64,000 nt of DNA from Sphingomonas sp. KR3-1 (GCF_040049295.1 NZ_JBDZDQ010000001.1:682001-746000); one strand, 5' to 3'. Positions 54,797 through 63,872 are shown, counted from the stretch's first letter. The notes: generated by a model from the letters alone, not told the origin. Translations and numbers: made by a program.

Positions 54797-55498
54797 TTAG
54801 CGCTGGAAGCGGATCGAGCAGACCGACTGGCGGCCCGGGATCGTGGTGTGCCACTGGCCGGTCCACTCGCCGCGCATGTTGCGGGCGGTGTCACGGCACT
54901 TGCGATCGGCGTCGCCCTGGTTCCACAGCGGGCCGACTTCGATGTCGCGGATCACGCCGCCGCTGCCCCAGCCGCCGCCGGGGCCACCCGGACCGCCCGG
55001 GCCACCGGGACCGCCATTGCCCGGGCCGCCCCAGTTGCCGCCACCGCCGCCGCCGGGACGACCGCCCGGACGACCCCAGCCGCCTTCACCCCAGCCGCCA
55101 TTGTCGCCCCAGCCGTTGGTGCGGCGCGGATCGGTATCGGTGATGCGGAACAGGAAGCGCGGCGGGCCATTGCGCGGCACGCCCGAAATGTCGCCGCGGC
55201 GCAGGTCGAGGCGAACGCGGACGCCGCGCGACGGATCGTAGAGATTGACGGCGTCGCGGTTGCGGTTGGTCTCGTCGAAACGGTGCGTGAGCATGCCGTC
55301 CTCGTTGAACTCGACCCAGCGGCCCGGACGCGTCTCGACAAAGGCGCCGCCGCCGCTGTGGCGGACGCGGCCGACATTGTTGCCGTCCACCCGCTGATAT
55401 GCAGCGGCCGGAGCCCCGTGCGGGTTGGCAGGTACCGCCGAGGCGGTGCCGGCCAGCAATGCGGCGGACAAGGCAAGACAGGAAATTCGTGCAAGCAT
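54797..55498 (-). CDS. Secreted Gly-rich protein with C-terminal MVL-type mannan-binding domain
   Basis: 233 residues. Signal peptide cut after about residue 21 (GTASA); an N-terminal strand domain (about 36-105, VRHSGGGAFVETRPGRWVEF); a Gly/Pro/Trp tract (128-180); and the C-terminal 50 residues VGPLWNQGDADRKC ... RGEWTGQWHTTIPGR, which match the repeat unit of Microcystis viridis lectin (MVL) with its GPLW and TGQW motifs. MVL binds oligomannose. Two Cys in this domain (201, 227) could pair. Exported, function unproven. Divergent from the carboxypeptidase. Confidence 0.85.
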   Translation of the reverse strand: MLARISCLALSAALLAGTASAVPANPHGAPAAAYQRVDGNNVGRVRHSGGGAFVETRPGRWVEFNEDGMLTHRFDETNRNRDAVNLYDPSRGVRVRLDLRRGDISGVPRNGPPRFLFRITDTDPRRTNGWGDNGGWGEGGWGRPGGRPGGGGGGNWGGPGNGGPGGPGGPGGPGGGWGSGGVIRDIEVGPLWNQGDADRKCRDTARNMRGEWTGQWHTTIPGRQSVCSIRFQR

Positions 55499-55669
55499 GG
55501 TATATTCTCCCCTCGCGGCAACCCGGGCTATCTATCTGACCCGGTCGACACATATGCGCAACGATTCAGCAATGCGCAGGGTTGCGTGACCTTTTTTGCT
55601 TGAACGGCGTTTGAACGGTTGATGCCCGTCCCGGCAGCGTGTTGGGCCGGCAGCATGTTGGGGTTGCGT

Positions 55670-56449
55670 ATGCGTATCTCCGCCCTCGCCTTGTTGCTGC
55701 TCGCGCCGATGGCTGCCCATGCCGCGGAGGACTCGCCGCCGCCCGCCGCGGCTTCCGCGCGCCTGTTCAATCACATCGCCTATGCCGAGGCGGATCCGGC
55801 GACGCTGATGCCAGTGCCCAGCCTCACCGGCTGCACGATGGCGCGCGAAACCGTGTTCGACCTGGAGCAGTTGCTCGCCGCCGCCCGCGCCGAGGGGATC
55901 GACCTGGGCGCCGTTTCCTGCTTCCGCTCGGTTACCTACCAGCGCCGAGTGTTCTGCGCCGGCGCGCGCGACTGCGATTCGGTCGCGGCGCTGCGGGCGC
56001 GCTTCGTGGCACCGCCGGGCTATAGCGAGCATGCGACCGGTTATGCGATCGACTTCGTCCAGCGCGGCGGCGATTGCCGGGCGGTGAAGCAGTGCTTCGC
56101 GCTGACCGCGGGCGGCCAATGGCTGATGCGCCGCGCGCCGGAGTTCGGCTTCGAGCTCTCCTTCCCCGCCGGCAACAAGCAAGGCGTGGGCTGGGAGCCC
56201 TGGCACTGGCGCTGGGTTGGCCGCCGCGCGGTGCCGTGGACGCAGGCTGCCCGCGCCCGCTTCGCCCCGGCCCAGGCAAGCTACCCCGCGCTCCCCGCCG
56301 TCACCCGCGCAGATACCAAAACGGCGGCCGGACCCGAAGGTCGGCCGCCGTCCCTGGAGACCGCGCCAGGAGGGGGAGTTTACGCGGTCTCGACTTCGCG
56401 GTGGGGGGCCGCGATCTTGTTGGCCAATTCGGCGACCTTGCGGCCCTGA
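55670..56449 (+). CDS. M15B D,D-carboxypeptidase, secreted (VanY-like)
   Basis: 259 residues; start ATG 55670 gives signal peptide [18 protein letters not shown]. Zinc site [11 protein letters not shown] (His, Asp) and EPWHWRW (His) of the M15B/VanY family that trims peptidoglycan D-Ala-D-Ala. The catalytic domain ends near residue 210; the last 40 codons run through the wrbA terminator and overlap 70 bp of wrbA with sequence unlike the family, so an earlier stop may have been lost. Confidence 0.85.
   Translation: MRISALALLLLAPMAAHAAEDSPPPAAASARLFNHIAYAEADPATLMPVPSLTGCTMARETVFDLEQLLAAARAEGIDLGAVSCFRSVTYQRRVFCAGARDCDSVAALRARFVAPPGYSEHATGYAIDFVQRGGDCRAVKQCFALTAGGQWLMRRAPEFGFELSFPAGNKQGVGWEPWHWRWVGRRAVPWTQAARARFAPAQASYPALPAVTRADTKTAAGPEGRPPSLETAPGGGVYAVSTSRWGAAILLANSATLRP
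56321..56351 (-). terminator. wrbA terminator, within the carboxypeptidase frame
   Basis: Minus strand ACGGCGGCCGACC, TTCG loop, GGTCCGGCCGCCGT, then TTTTGG: long stem with T tract, 29 bp past the wrbA stop. It lies inside the antisense-strand end of the carboxypeptidase open frame. Confidence 0.85.
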
Positions 56450-57006
56450 TAGCGGGCGCCGTCCAGCTCGGCCTGGCTCGGCAGGCGGCTGCCGTCCGAG
56501 TCCGAGATGGTGGTCGCGCCGTAGGGCGAGCCGCCCTTCACTTCGTCGACGCCGCCCTGGCCCTGATAGCCATAGTCGAGGCCGACGATCGTCAGCCCGA
56601 AGTGCAGCAGGTTGGTGATGATCGAGAAGAGCGTCGTCTCCTGGCCGCCATGCTGGGTCGCGGTCGAGGTGAAGGCGCCGCCGATCTTGCCATTCAGCTG
56701 GCCCTGGAACCAGACGCCGCCGGCGCGATCCCAGAACGATGCCATCTGGCTCGCCATCCGGCCGAAGCGGGTCGGCGCACCGACGATGATGCCGTCATAA
56801 TTGGCGAGCTCGTTGACGTCCTCGAGCACCGGGTGGCTGTGATCGGCGACAAAGCCGGCGGCCTGCGCCACTTCGAACGGCGCGGTCTCGGGCACGCGGC
56901 GGACATCCACCGTGGCGCCGGCGCTGCGGGCGCCCTCGGCGACGGCGTCGGCCATCTTCGCGAGGTGACCATAGGACGAGTAATAGAGAACGAGGATCTT
57001 GGACAT
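56380..57006 (-). CDS. wrbA: NAD(P)H:quinone oxidoreductase WrbA type
   Basis: Flavodoxin-like enzyme that reduces quinones by two electrons. 208 residues; [17 protein letters not shown]-phosphate loop, [17 protein letters not shown] and [14 protein letters not shown] motifs are family-specific. ATG 57006. Downstream of the pirin gene, 18 bp, so they are one operon. Confidence 0.96.
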   Translation of the reverse strand: MSKILVLYYSSYGHLAKMADAVAEGARSAGATVDVRRVPETAPFEVAQAAGFVADHSHPVLEDVNELANYDGIIVGAPTRFGRMASQMASFWDRAGGVWFQGQLNGKIGGAFTSTATQHGGQETTLFSIITNLLHFGLTIVGLDYGYQGQGGVDEVKGGSPYGATTISDSDGSRLPSQAELDGARYQGRKVAELANKIAAPHREVETA

Positions 57007-57024
57007 GTTTGCTTCCCTTCCTGA

Positions 57025-57723
57025 TTATTCGCTGTCGACCAGGACGATTTCGGCGTCCTCGATCGCGGTGATGGTGTAGGTCTGGCCACTGGTCAGCGCG
57101 GCCCCGTCTCGGGCATTCACGCGCTCGCCGTCGATCTCGATCGTGCCGACCGCGGGGACCAGATAGGCGTGACGATTGGCACCCACTTGGTGGGTGACGC
57201 TCTCGCCGGCCTTGAGCGTGGCGCCGAGCACCCGGGCATCGGCCCGGATCGGCAGCGCGTCCTCATCCTCGGCAAAGCCGCTGGCGAGCGTCACGAACTT
57301 GCCCGAGCGATCGCCCTTTGGAAACGGCTTGGCGCCCCAGCTCGGCTGGCCGCCCCGCTCGCGCGGCATGATCCAGATCTGGAAGAGCGTCGTCTGCTCC
57401 GGCTCGAGGTTGTACTCGGCATGGCGCACGCCGGTGCCCGCACTCATCACCTGGACATCGCCGGCGCCGGTGCGGCCCTTGTTGCCCATCGAGTCCTGGT
57501 GCGTGATCGCGCCCTTACGGACATAGGTGATGATCTCCATGTCCTCGTGCGGGTGCGGCGGGAAGCCAGCGCCGGCGGCAATCTCATCGTCGTTCCAGAC
57601 GCGCAGCGCACCCCAGCTCATGCGGCTCGGATCATAATAGTCGGCGAAGCTGAAATGGTGGCGGGCATTGAGCCAGCCATGGTTGGCATGGCCGAGACTC
57701 TCGAAAGGTCGTTTGTCGATCAT
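57025..57723 (-). CDS. Pirin-like bicupin protein
   Basis: 232 residues; pirin N-cupin with HPHEDMEIITYVRKG (metal-binding His/His/Glu) and SAGTGVRHAEYN (His). Bacterial pirins may act as quercetinases or redox regulators. Co-transcribed with wrbA and divergent from the LysR gene over a palindromic region. Confidence 0.92.
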   Translation of the reverse strand: MIDKRPFESLGHANHGWLNARHHFSFADYYDPSRMSWGALRVWNDDEIAAGAGFPPHPHEDMEIITYVRKGAITHQDSMGNKGRTGAGDVQVMSAGTGVRHAEYNLEPEQTTLFQIWIMPRERGGQPSWGAKPFPKGDRSGKFVTLASGFAEDEDALPIRADARVLGATLKAGESVTHQVGANRHAYLVPAVGTIEIDGERVNARDGAALTSGQTYTITAIEDAEIVLVDSE

Positions 57724-57773
57724 GGGGTTTGAACCTCCTGTGTTGAGCAGGAAGATAAGGCGGCCGATCGCAC

Positions 57774-57814
57774 CGTAAATGGAAACGTTGGAAACCGATC
57801 GTTTCCGTGTTACG
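57774..57814. promoter_or_regulatory. LysR operator between pirin and LysR genes
   Basis: GGAAACG (57781-57787) / CGTTTCC (57800-57806), flanked by CGTAA (57774-57778) and TTACG (57810-57814), form a nested inverted repeat midway in the 99-bp divergent gap. Fits the T-N11-A type site bound by LysR regulators next to their genes. Confidence 0.7.
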
Positions 57815-57822
57815 CCAGCGTC

Positions 57823-58752
57823 ATGAAGCTACCGGACTTCGAGGCCTGGGCCGTTTTCGCCGCGGTGGTCGAGCATCGCTCCTTCTCGGGTGCCGCCGAT
57901 GCGCTGGCGGTGTCCAAGGCGACCGTCTCCAAGGCGATCACCCGGCTCGAAGCGCGCCTGGGCACGATGCTGTTCCACCGCACCTCGCGCCGGCTGACGC
58001 TGACCGACAGCGGCCGCAGCCTGGCCGAGCATGCCCAGCGCATCCTCAACGAAGGCACCGCAGCGGAGGAAGCCGCGTTCGAATCCGCCAGCGCGCCGGC
58101 GGGGCTGGTGCGCGTGGCCGCGCCGCTCACCTTCGGCATCCAGGCGGTGGCGCCGGCGCTGGCCGACTTCATGACGCTCTATCCGGGCATCAAGGTCGAG
58201 CTGCGCCTGTCCGATGCGTTCGTCGACATCGTCGGCGAGGGGATCGACATCGCGCTGCGCATCGCCGAACTGCCCGACAGCTCGCTGCGCGCGCGGCGGC
58301 TGGGGCCGATGGTGATGCACATCGTCGGCGCCCCCGGCTATTTCGACAAGGCCGGGCGCCCGCGTCATCCCGCCGACCTCGCCCATCATGCCTGCTTCGC
58401 CTACACGAACACCTCCAATCCGGACATGTGGCGCTTCCGCAAGGCGGGGGGCGAGGAAGCCGCGGTGCGCATCGACGGGCCGATCCGCACCGACAGCGGC
58501 GACGCGATGATCCCCGCGCTTCGCGCCGGCCTGGGCATCGCCCGCCTGCCCGACTTCCTGATCGGCGAGGAGCTGGCGACCGGCCGGCTGGAGGCAGTGC
58601 TGGAGGATTGGTCGGCGAGCGCGGCGGCGCTGCATCTGCTGACGCCCCCCGGCACGCTGCGCCCGGCGCGGGTGGAAGCGCTGATCGAATTCCTCTCCGA
58701 TCGCCTGCGCAAGACCTGTGGTGAATTCCACCGAAATGACTCGACTCCGTAA
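57823..58752 (+). CDS. LysR-family transcriptional regulator
   Basis: 309 residues: winged helix at residues 8-65 (SFSGAADALAVSKATVSKAI, FHRTSRRLTLTDSG) and a periplasmic-binding-like effector domain. ATG 57823. Divergent from pirin-wrbA, which it probably controls in response to quinone or redox stress (inference from context). Confidence 0.93.
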   Translation: MKLPDFEAWAVFAAVVEHRSFSGAADALAVSKATVSKAITRLEARLGTMLFHRTSRRLTLTDSGRSLAEHAQRILNEGTAAEEAAFESASAPAGLVRVAAPLTFGIQAVAPALADFMTLYPGIKVELRLSDAFVDIVGEGIDIALRIAELPDSSLRARRLGPMVMHIVGAPGYFDKAGRPRHPADLAHHACFAYTNTSNPDMWRFRKAGGEEAAVRIDGPIRTDSGDAMIPALRAGLGIARLPDFLIGEELATGRLEAVLEDWSASAAALHLLTPPGTLRPARVEALIEFLSDRLRKTCGEFHRNDSTP

Positions 58753-58817
58753 CGGTTCTGAGTCCGCCACTAGGTAGATTCCCTACGACTCGTGGAGTCA
58801 GGCCGGTTAGGGAGAAA

Positions 58818-58850
58818 TTAACCTTTTGCCTTCAGACACGCTTAGGTTAA
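58818..58850. promoter_or_regulatory. CtrA-type half-sites ahead of ctrA
   Basis: TTAACC (58818-58823) and GGTTAA (58845-58850) lie in inverted orientation about 65-95 bp upstream of the ctrA start. Full TTAA-N7-TTAA boxes are absent. Half-sites could support autoregulation (inference). Confidence 0.45.
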
Positions 58851-58914
58851 TGAATCGCTCCGAGGCATGCCTTTCATGGGGCAAGGCAGCCTGCGGGCAG
58901 AGGGAACTTTGACG

Positions 58915-59628
58915 ATGCGCGTGCTGCTGATCGAAGACGAGCCGAGCACTGCCAAGGCAATCGAGCTGATGCTCACCACCGAGGGTTTCAACGTCTATAC
59001 GACGGACCTCGGTGAGGAGGGCTTGGACCTGGCCAAGCTCTATGACTACGACATCATCCTGCTCGACCTGAACCTGCCCGACATGCACGGGTATGACGTT
59101 CTGAAGAAGGTCCGGGTCGCCCGCGTGCAGACGCCGGTCCTGATCCTGTCGGGCATCAACGAGATGGACAGCAAGGTGCGCTCGTTCGGCTTCGGTGCCG
59201 ACGATTACGTGACCAAGCCCTTCCACCGCGAAGAGCTGGTCGCCCGCATCCATGCCGTCGTCCGCCGCTCGAAGGGCCACAGCCAGTCGGTCATCCGCAC
59301 CGGCAAGCTGGCGGTCAATCTCGACGCCAAGACGGTCGAGGTCGATGGCGCCCGCGTGCATCTGACCGGCAAGGAATATGCGATGTTGGAGCTGCTCTCG
59401 CTCCGCAAGGGTACGACGCTCACCAAGGAAATGTTCCTGAACCACCTCTATGGCGGCATGGACGAGCCCGAGCTCAAGATCATCGACGTGTTCATCTGCA
59501 AGCTGCGCAAGAAGCTCAGCATGGCATGTGAAGGCGACAACTATATCGAGACCGTCTGGGGCCGCGGCTATGTGCTGCGCGAGCCGGACGGCGCCGAGGA
59601 GCAGGAGCCGGTTTCGGCCGTCGCCTGA
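58915..59628 (+). CDS. ctrA: Cell-cycle response regulator CtrA
   Basis: 237 residues from ATG 58915 ([20 protein letters not shown]). Receiver Asp51 ([11 protein letters not shown]), Lys104 near YVTKPF, and winged-helix output with [20 protein letters not shown] and [20 protein letters not shown], which are CtrA signatures distinct from other OmpR regulators. Controls cell cycle, motility or development genes in alphaproteobacteria. A GAGGG site lies nine bases before the ATG; an earlier in-frame ATG at 58876 is less likely. Monocistronic, ending at a shared terminator. Confidence 0.95.
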   Translation: MRVLLIEDEPSTAKAIELMLTTEGFNVYTTDLGEEGLDLAKLYDYDIILLDLNLPDMHGYDVLKKVRVARVQTPVLILSGINEMDSKVRSFGFGADDYVTKPFHREELVARIHAVVRRSKGHSQSVIRTGKLAVNLDAKTVEVDGARVHLTGKEYAMLELLSLRKGTTLTKEMFLNHLYGGMDEPELKIIDVFICKLRKKLSMACEGDNYIETVWGRGYVLREPDGAEEQEPVSAVA

Positions 59629-59650
59629 CGCACTACCAAACGGGGTCGGC

Positions 59651-59686
59651 AAAGGCCGCGGTTCGCAAGGACCGCGGCCTTTCTAT
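59651..59686. terminator. Terminator between ctrA and HPP protein
   Basis: AAAGGCCGCGGT (59651-59662) / ACCGCGGCCTTT (59671-59682), 12-bp perfect stem with A/T flanks on both strands; serves both convergent genes. Confidence 0.85.
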
Positions 59687-60342
59687 TTGCCCTTGCGGCG
59701 GGCGATCGCGTGGCGCTCGGCCGCCTCGAGCAGCGCCGCGAGATCCTCGCGGTTGACGTCGAAGCTCTCCTGCGCTTCCGCCAGCGCCGCATCGATGTCC
59801 TCGGGCAGGACGCGCGGATCGCCCGGGGCCGGCACCGGGCGGTGCGGATAGCTGTGGCCCGAGAAGCGGTGATAGGCGATGCCGGCCAGCACCAGCAGCA
59901 CTGCGTTCAGCGCGCCCGGCACCAGCGCAAACCCGTAACCTCGAGCCAGCACCTCGGGGCTGCCGATCACCGCGATCAGTGCCGCACCGCCGCCCGGCGG
60001 ATGCAGGCAGCGCGTCGCCGACATGAGCAGGATCGCAAGCCCCACCGCCAGCCCCGCCGCCAGGGCGCCATGACCCAATAGCTGCACCGCCAGGATGCCG
60101 CAGGCGAGCGAGATCACCGTGCCGCCGATGATCGGCCAGGGCTGGCCGAGCGGGCTCGACGGCACCGCGAACAGCAACACCGCCGAGGCGCCGACCGAGC
60201 CGGCCATCAGCAGCGCGACATGATGCCCCGCCAGCCAGGTGGTCAGCGCCCCCGAAAAGGCGATCGCCGCCGCCGCGGCCAGGCACGCCATGCCGCGGTC
60301 GCGCCAGGTAGCGCCGGCGAGCTTCAGCCGGGGCAGCGCCAT
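59683..60342 (-). CDS. HPP family integral membrane protein
   Basis: 219 residues with four hydrophobic helices and the HPP motif (CLHPPGGGAALIAVIG). Some HPP proteins transport nitrite in chloroplasts; bacterial role unclear. A C-terminal helical tail (ALAEAQESFDVNREDLAALL) follows. Starts one base after the amidohydrolase stop (60344). Confidence 0.9.
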   Translation of the reverse strand: MALPRLKLAGATWRDRGMACLAAAAAIAFSGALTTWLAGHHVALLMAGSVGASAVLLFAVPSSPLGQPWPIIGGTVISLACGILAVQLLGHGALAAGLAVGLAILLMSATRCLHPPGGGAALIAVIGSPEVLARGYGFALVPGALNAVLLVLAGIAYHRFSGHSYPHRPVPAPGDPRVLPEDIDAALAEAQESFDVNREDLAALLEAAERHAIARRKGK

Positions 60343-60343
60343 C

Positions 60344-61999
60344 TTACTTCTTCACATAGACGCGTGCGCCGCCGACCCAGGTCTCGAGCACCTGGGTGGC
60401 GCGCAGGTCGGCCGGCGCGGCGAGCATCGGGTCGCGGTCGACGACGATGAAGTCGGCGCGCATGCCGGGCGCCAGGCGGCCGATCAGCTTCTCGGCAAAG
60501 CCGGCCCAGGCGGCGCCGGTGGTGAAGCCCGCCCAGCCCTGCTCGCGGGTCACCGCTTCCTCGACCCGCCAGCCGCCGAACGGCTGGCCGTTGGCGTCGG
60601 TGCGGGTGAAAGACACGGCCCAGCCCGCCCAGGGATCGGGGCTCTCGACCGGATAGTCCGAGCCGAAGGCGATGTGGGTGCCGTTGGCGAGCATCGTCTT
60701 CCAGGCATAGGCGCCGGCGAGCCGGTCCTTGCCCAGCCGCGCCTCGGCCATGTTCATGTCGCTGGTCTGGTGCACCGGCTGCATCGAGGCGATGACGCCG
60801 AGCTTGGCGAAGCGCGGCAGATCCTTGGGATCGACGATCTGGGCATGCTCGATCCGCCAGCGGCGATCGTCCTTGTACGTGTCCGACAGCACCTCGACCG
60901 CGTCGAGGACCTGCTGGTTGGCACGGTCGCCGATCGCATGGACGGCGATCTGGAAGCCGTCCATCGCGCCGCGCGCCATCATGTTGAGCAGCTGGTCGTC
61001 GCTGAGGAAGCCGAGTCCCTTGTTCCCCGGCGCGTCGCTATACTCGGCCTTGAGCCAGGCGCCGCGGCTGCCCAGCGCGCCATCGGCATAGAGCTTGATC
61101 CCGCCCATGCGCAGCTTGTCGGCGTAGAGCCAGGGCGTCGGCCCCTGCCCCGCCACCGCCAGTGCGGTCTCGACGCCGCTGGCATAGCTCATGATGCGGA
61201 CGCGCAGCTGGCCGAGATCGGCCATGCGGCGGAAGGTGAGCCAATCATCGACGCTGCTGCCCATGTCGGTGGTCGCGGTGATGCCGAGCGCGAGCAGCCG
61301 GTCCTGCGCCGCCAGGAACGCGGCGTTGCGCTCGCGCGGCGTCGGCTTGGGGATGAACTTCTCGACCAGCGCCCGGGCACCGTCGACGAACACGCCGGAG
61401 GGTGCGCCCTTGGCGTCGCGCTCGATGCGGCCGCCGGCGGGATCCTTGGTCGCGGCGGTGATGCTGGCGATCTGGAGCGCGCGGCTGTTGCCCCAGGCGG
61501 CATGGCCGTCGACGCGCTCGAGCCAGACCGGGCGATCCGCGACGACCTTGTCGAGCTCCGCCGCGGTCGGGAAGCGGCCGAGCTTCCAGATCTCCTGGTT
61601 CCAGCCGCCGCCGAGGATCCACTTGGTCGGGTTGGCATCGGCATAGGCCTTGATCTTCGCCAGTGCCTCATCGAGCGTCTTGGTGGCCGAGAGATCGAGC
61701 AGCAGGAGCTGCTGGCCGAGGCCCATGACATGGCCATGCGCGTCGATCATGCCGGGCAGCAGCGTCTTGCCGCCCATGTCGATCCGCCACTCGACCTTTT
61801 TCGGCCGCTTGTCCTCGCGCTTCAGGATCTGGGTGATCACGCCGTCATGGTTGAACAGGATGCCGTTGAAGCGGACGACATCGCCCTTCTCGTCCAGCGT
61901 CATGCCGTTGATATTGTCGATCAGCCCGTCCGCCATGGCGGTGGCAGGAGCGAGGAGGAGGGCGAGCGCGGCGAACAGCCGCAGGAGGCGCTTCAGCAT
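60344..61999 (-). CDS. Secreted YtcJ-type amidohydrolase (Amidohydro_3)
   Basis: 551 residues from ATG 61999 (MLKRLLRLFAALALLLAPAT, signal peptide). Metal-binding HGHVMG, HAIGDRANQQ, HAQIV and catalytic-region SDYPVESPDPWAGWAVSFTR place it in the YtcJ group. Substrate unknown. Co-directional with the HPP protein. Confidence 0.9.
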   Translation of the reverse strand: MLKRLLRLFAALALLLAPATAMADGLIDNINGMTLDEKGDVVRFNGILFNHDGVITQILKREDKRPKKVEWRIDMGGKTLLPGMIDAHGHVMGLGQQLLLLDLSATKTLDEALAKIKAYADANPTKWILGGGWNQEIWKLGRFPTAAELDKVVADRPVWLERVDGHAAWGNSRALQIASITAATKDPAGGRIERDAKGAPSGVFVDGARALVEKFIPKPTPRERNAAFLAAQDRLLALGITATTDMGSSVDDWLTFRRMADLGQLRVRIMSYASGVETALAVAGQGPTPWLYADKLRMGGIKLYADGALGSRGAWLKAEYSDAPGNKGLGFLSDDQLLNMMARGAMDGFQIAVHAIGDRANQQVLDAVEVLSDTYKDDRRWRIEHAQIVDPKDLPRFAKLGVIASMQPVHQTSDMNMAEARLGKDRLAGAYAWKTMLANGTHIAFGSDYPVESPDPWAGWAVSFTRTDANGQPFGGWRVEEAVTREQGWAGFTTGAAWAGFAEKLIGRLAPGMRADFIVVDRDPMLAAPADLRATQVLETWVGGARVYVKK

Positions 62000-62124
62000 G
62001 GCGCCGGGCATAGGGCCTGTTCCCGCCCCGCGCCAGATGCGCCGCCGTCATGCCCCCAGCACATGGGGCCCAAAGGAGAAGCGTGGTTTCCCCTCGCGGC
62101 CAGATGGTCTAGGCGAGGCGGGAT

Positions 62125-63369
62125 ATGGCCACCAAGACCCTTTCGGCGCATGCGCCGCTGCCCGTTTCGATCGACGACGTCCGCGCCGCACAGGCGCGCA
62201 TTGCCGGTCAGATCGTGCGGACGCCGACGCTGGTGAGCAAGACGCTGTCGGAACTGACCGGCGCGACGGTCTATCTCAAGTTCGAGAACCTCCAGTTCAC
62301 CGCGGCGTACAAGGAGCGCGGGGCGCTCAACACGCTGCTCCAGCTCGACGAGGAAGCGCGCTCCAAGGGCGTGATCGCGGCATCGGCCGGCAACCATGCC
62401 CAGGGCCTGGCCTATCACGCCACCCGGCTAGGCATCCCCAGCACGATCGTGATGCCCAAGAACACCCCGATCGTGAAGGTGATGCAGACCGAGGGGCACG
62501 GCGCCAACGTGATCCTGGAAGGCGAGACGTTCGACGCCGCCTATGCCCATTCCCGCAAGCTCGAGGCCGAGCACGGCTTCACCTTCGTCCACCCGTTCGA
62601 CGATCCGCGCGTCATCGCCGGCCAGGGCACGGTGGCGCTCGAGATGCTGGCCGACGTGCCGGGGATCGACACGCTGGTGATCCCGATCGGCGGCGGCGGC
62701 CTGATCTCGGGCTGCGCCACGGTGGCGAAGTCCGAGGGGCGCGACATCGAGGTGATCGGCGTGCAGGCCGAGCTCTACCCCTCGATGTACAACCGCATAC
62801 ACCACACCGACATGCCCTGCGCCGGCGACACGCTGGCCGAGGGCATCGCCGTGAAGGAGCCGGGCGGCATCACCTCCAAGCTGGTCGAGGCGCTGGTCGA
62901 CGACATCGTGCTGGTGAGCGAGCGCCGGCTGGAAGAGTCGGTGAGCCTGCTGCTCCAGATCGAGAAGACCGTGGTCGAGGGTGCCGGCGCCGCCGGGCTG
63001 GCCGCGCTGCTCGCCGAGCCGCAGCGCTTCAAGGGCAAGACCGTCGGCATCATCCTGTGCGGCGGCAATATCGATCCGCGGCTGCTCGCCTATGTGCTGC
63101 TGCGCGACCTCGCCCGCTCGGGCCGGATGGCGCGGCTGCGCATCCGCCTGCAGGATCGGCCGGGCGCGCTCTACAAGGTGGCGCAGATCTTCGAGCAGCT
63201 CTCGGTCAACATCCTCGAGCTTTCACACCAGCGCATCTTCACCAACCTGCCGGCCAAGGGCCTGAGCCTGGACGTGGAGTGCGAGACGCGCGATCGCGAC
63301 CATCTCGACCGGCTGATGACCGCGCTGCGGCGCGCGCAATATGAAGTGCAACTGGTCGAGCTGGCCTGA
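62125..63369 (+). CDS. ilvA: Threonine ammonia-lyase (catabolic/TdcB-type with ACT domain)
   Basis: Deaminates threonine to 2-oxobutanoate with PLP. 414 residues; PLP Lys in FTAAYKERGALNT, IGGGGLISG phosphate loop, ACT-like regulatory domain (about 335-414). The short single-ACT form is TdcB-like rather than the two-ACT biosynthetic IlvA, so the symbol is tentative. ATG 62125. Its TGA stop is the first three bases of repeat A4's end. Confidence 0.93.
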   Translation: MATKTLSAHAPLPVSIDDVRAAQARIAGQIVRTPTLVSKTLSELTGATVYLKFENLQFTAAYKERGALNTLLQLDEEARSKGVIAASAGNHAQGLAYHATRLGIPSTIVMPKNTPIVKVMQTEGHGANVILEGETFDAAYAHSRKLEAEHGFTFVHPFDDPRVIAGQGTVALEMLADVPGIDTLVIPIGGGGLISGCATVAKSEGRDIEVIGVQAELYPSMYNRIHHTDMPCAGDTLAEGIAVKEPGGITSKLVEALVDDIVLVSERRLEESVSLLLQIEKTVVEGAGAAGLAALLAEPQRFKGKTVGIILCGGNIDPRLLAYVLLRDLARSGRMARLRIRLQDRPGALYKVAQIFEQLSVNILELSHQRIFTNLPAKGLSLDVECETRDRDHLDRLMTALRRAQYEVQLVELA

Positions 63370-63569
63370 TTTCCTACAGCGGCGCGCGGCGACTCAGCCG
63401 CGCGGCCGTGGAAAGTCACGAAAGCGCTGACACTCAATGGTCTTGCGCCGGGTGGGACCTTCGCAACTTGGTTGCGGGCGCGCGGATCGCGGGCGATCCT
63501 ATATTTCCTACAAGGCAAAGAGCGGTCCGAGGACCGAGTGAGCCAAGCAGGCGAAATCCTACATTGCAA
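63369..63569 (-). repeat. Interspersed repeat A, copy A4 (inverted)
   Basis: 201 bp, reverse of A3: starts TTTCCTACAGC right at the ilvA stop and ends ATTGCAA at 63569. Same hairpins and TGTAGGA heptamers; about 90% identical by eye to A3. Confidence 0.9.
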
Positions 63570-63575
63570 CATGCT

Positions 63576-63673
63576 TTTCCCCGGCGAAGGCCGAGGCCCA
63601 GACTAAGCGTGCGCGGCGAAGACGCGCCAAGCGCGTGACTTTCAAGGCTGGGCCCCGGCCTTCGCCGGGGAAA
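63576..63673. repeat. 98-bp inverted-repeat element
   Basis: Arms TTTCCCCGGCGAAGGCC (63576-63592) and GGCCTTCGCCGGGGAAA (63657-63673) are perfect 17-mers; the stem extends nine more bases on each side (GAGGCCCAG/CTGGGCCCC) with one mismatch, around a 46-bp loop. Confidence 0.8.
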
Positions 63674-63872
63674 GAAGAAAACAGCGACCGGATCTGCTTT
63701 CCAAAATCCCCCGCGACTCCGCAGGACTCCTTCTGTTCTGCGCCAACCCGACGAAGCGAATCGCACGCGCGACGAACTGAGTCGTCGCTGGATTCACACG
63801 ATTCGCCGCACGCGATATGATGGCGGCACAGAGCAAATTCCGCTTTTCCGGCAGCGTGTTACGCGGCCCAAT

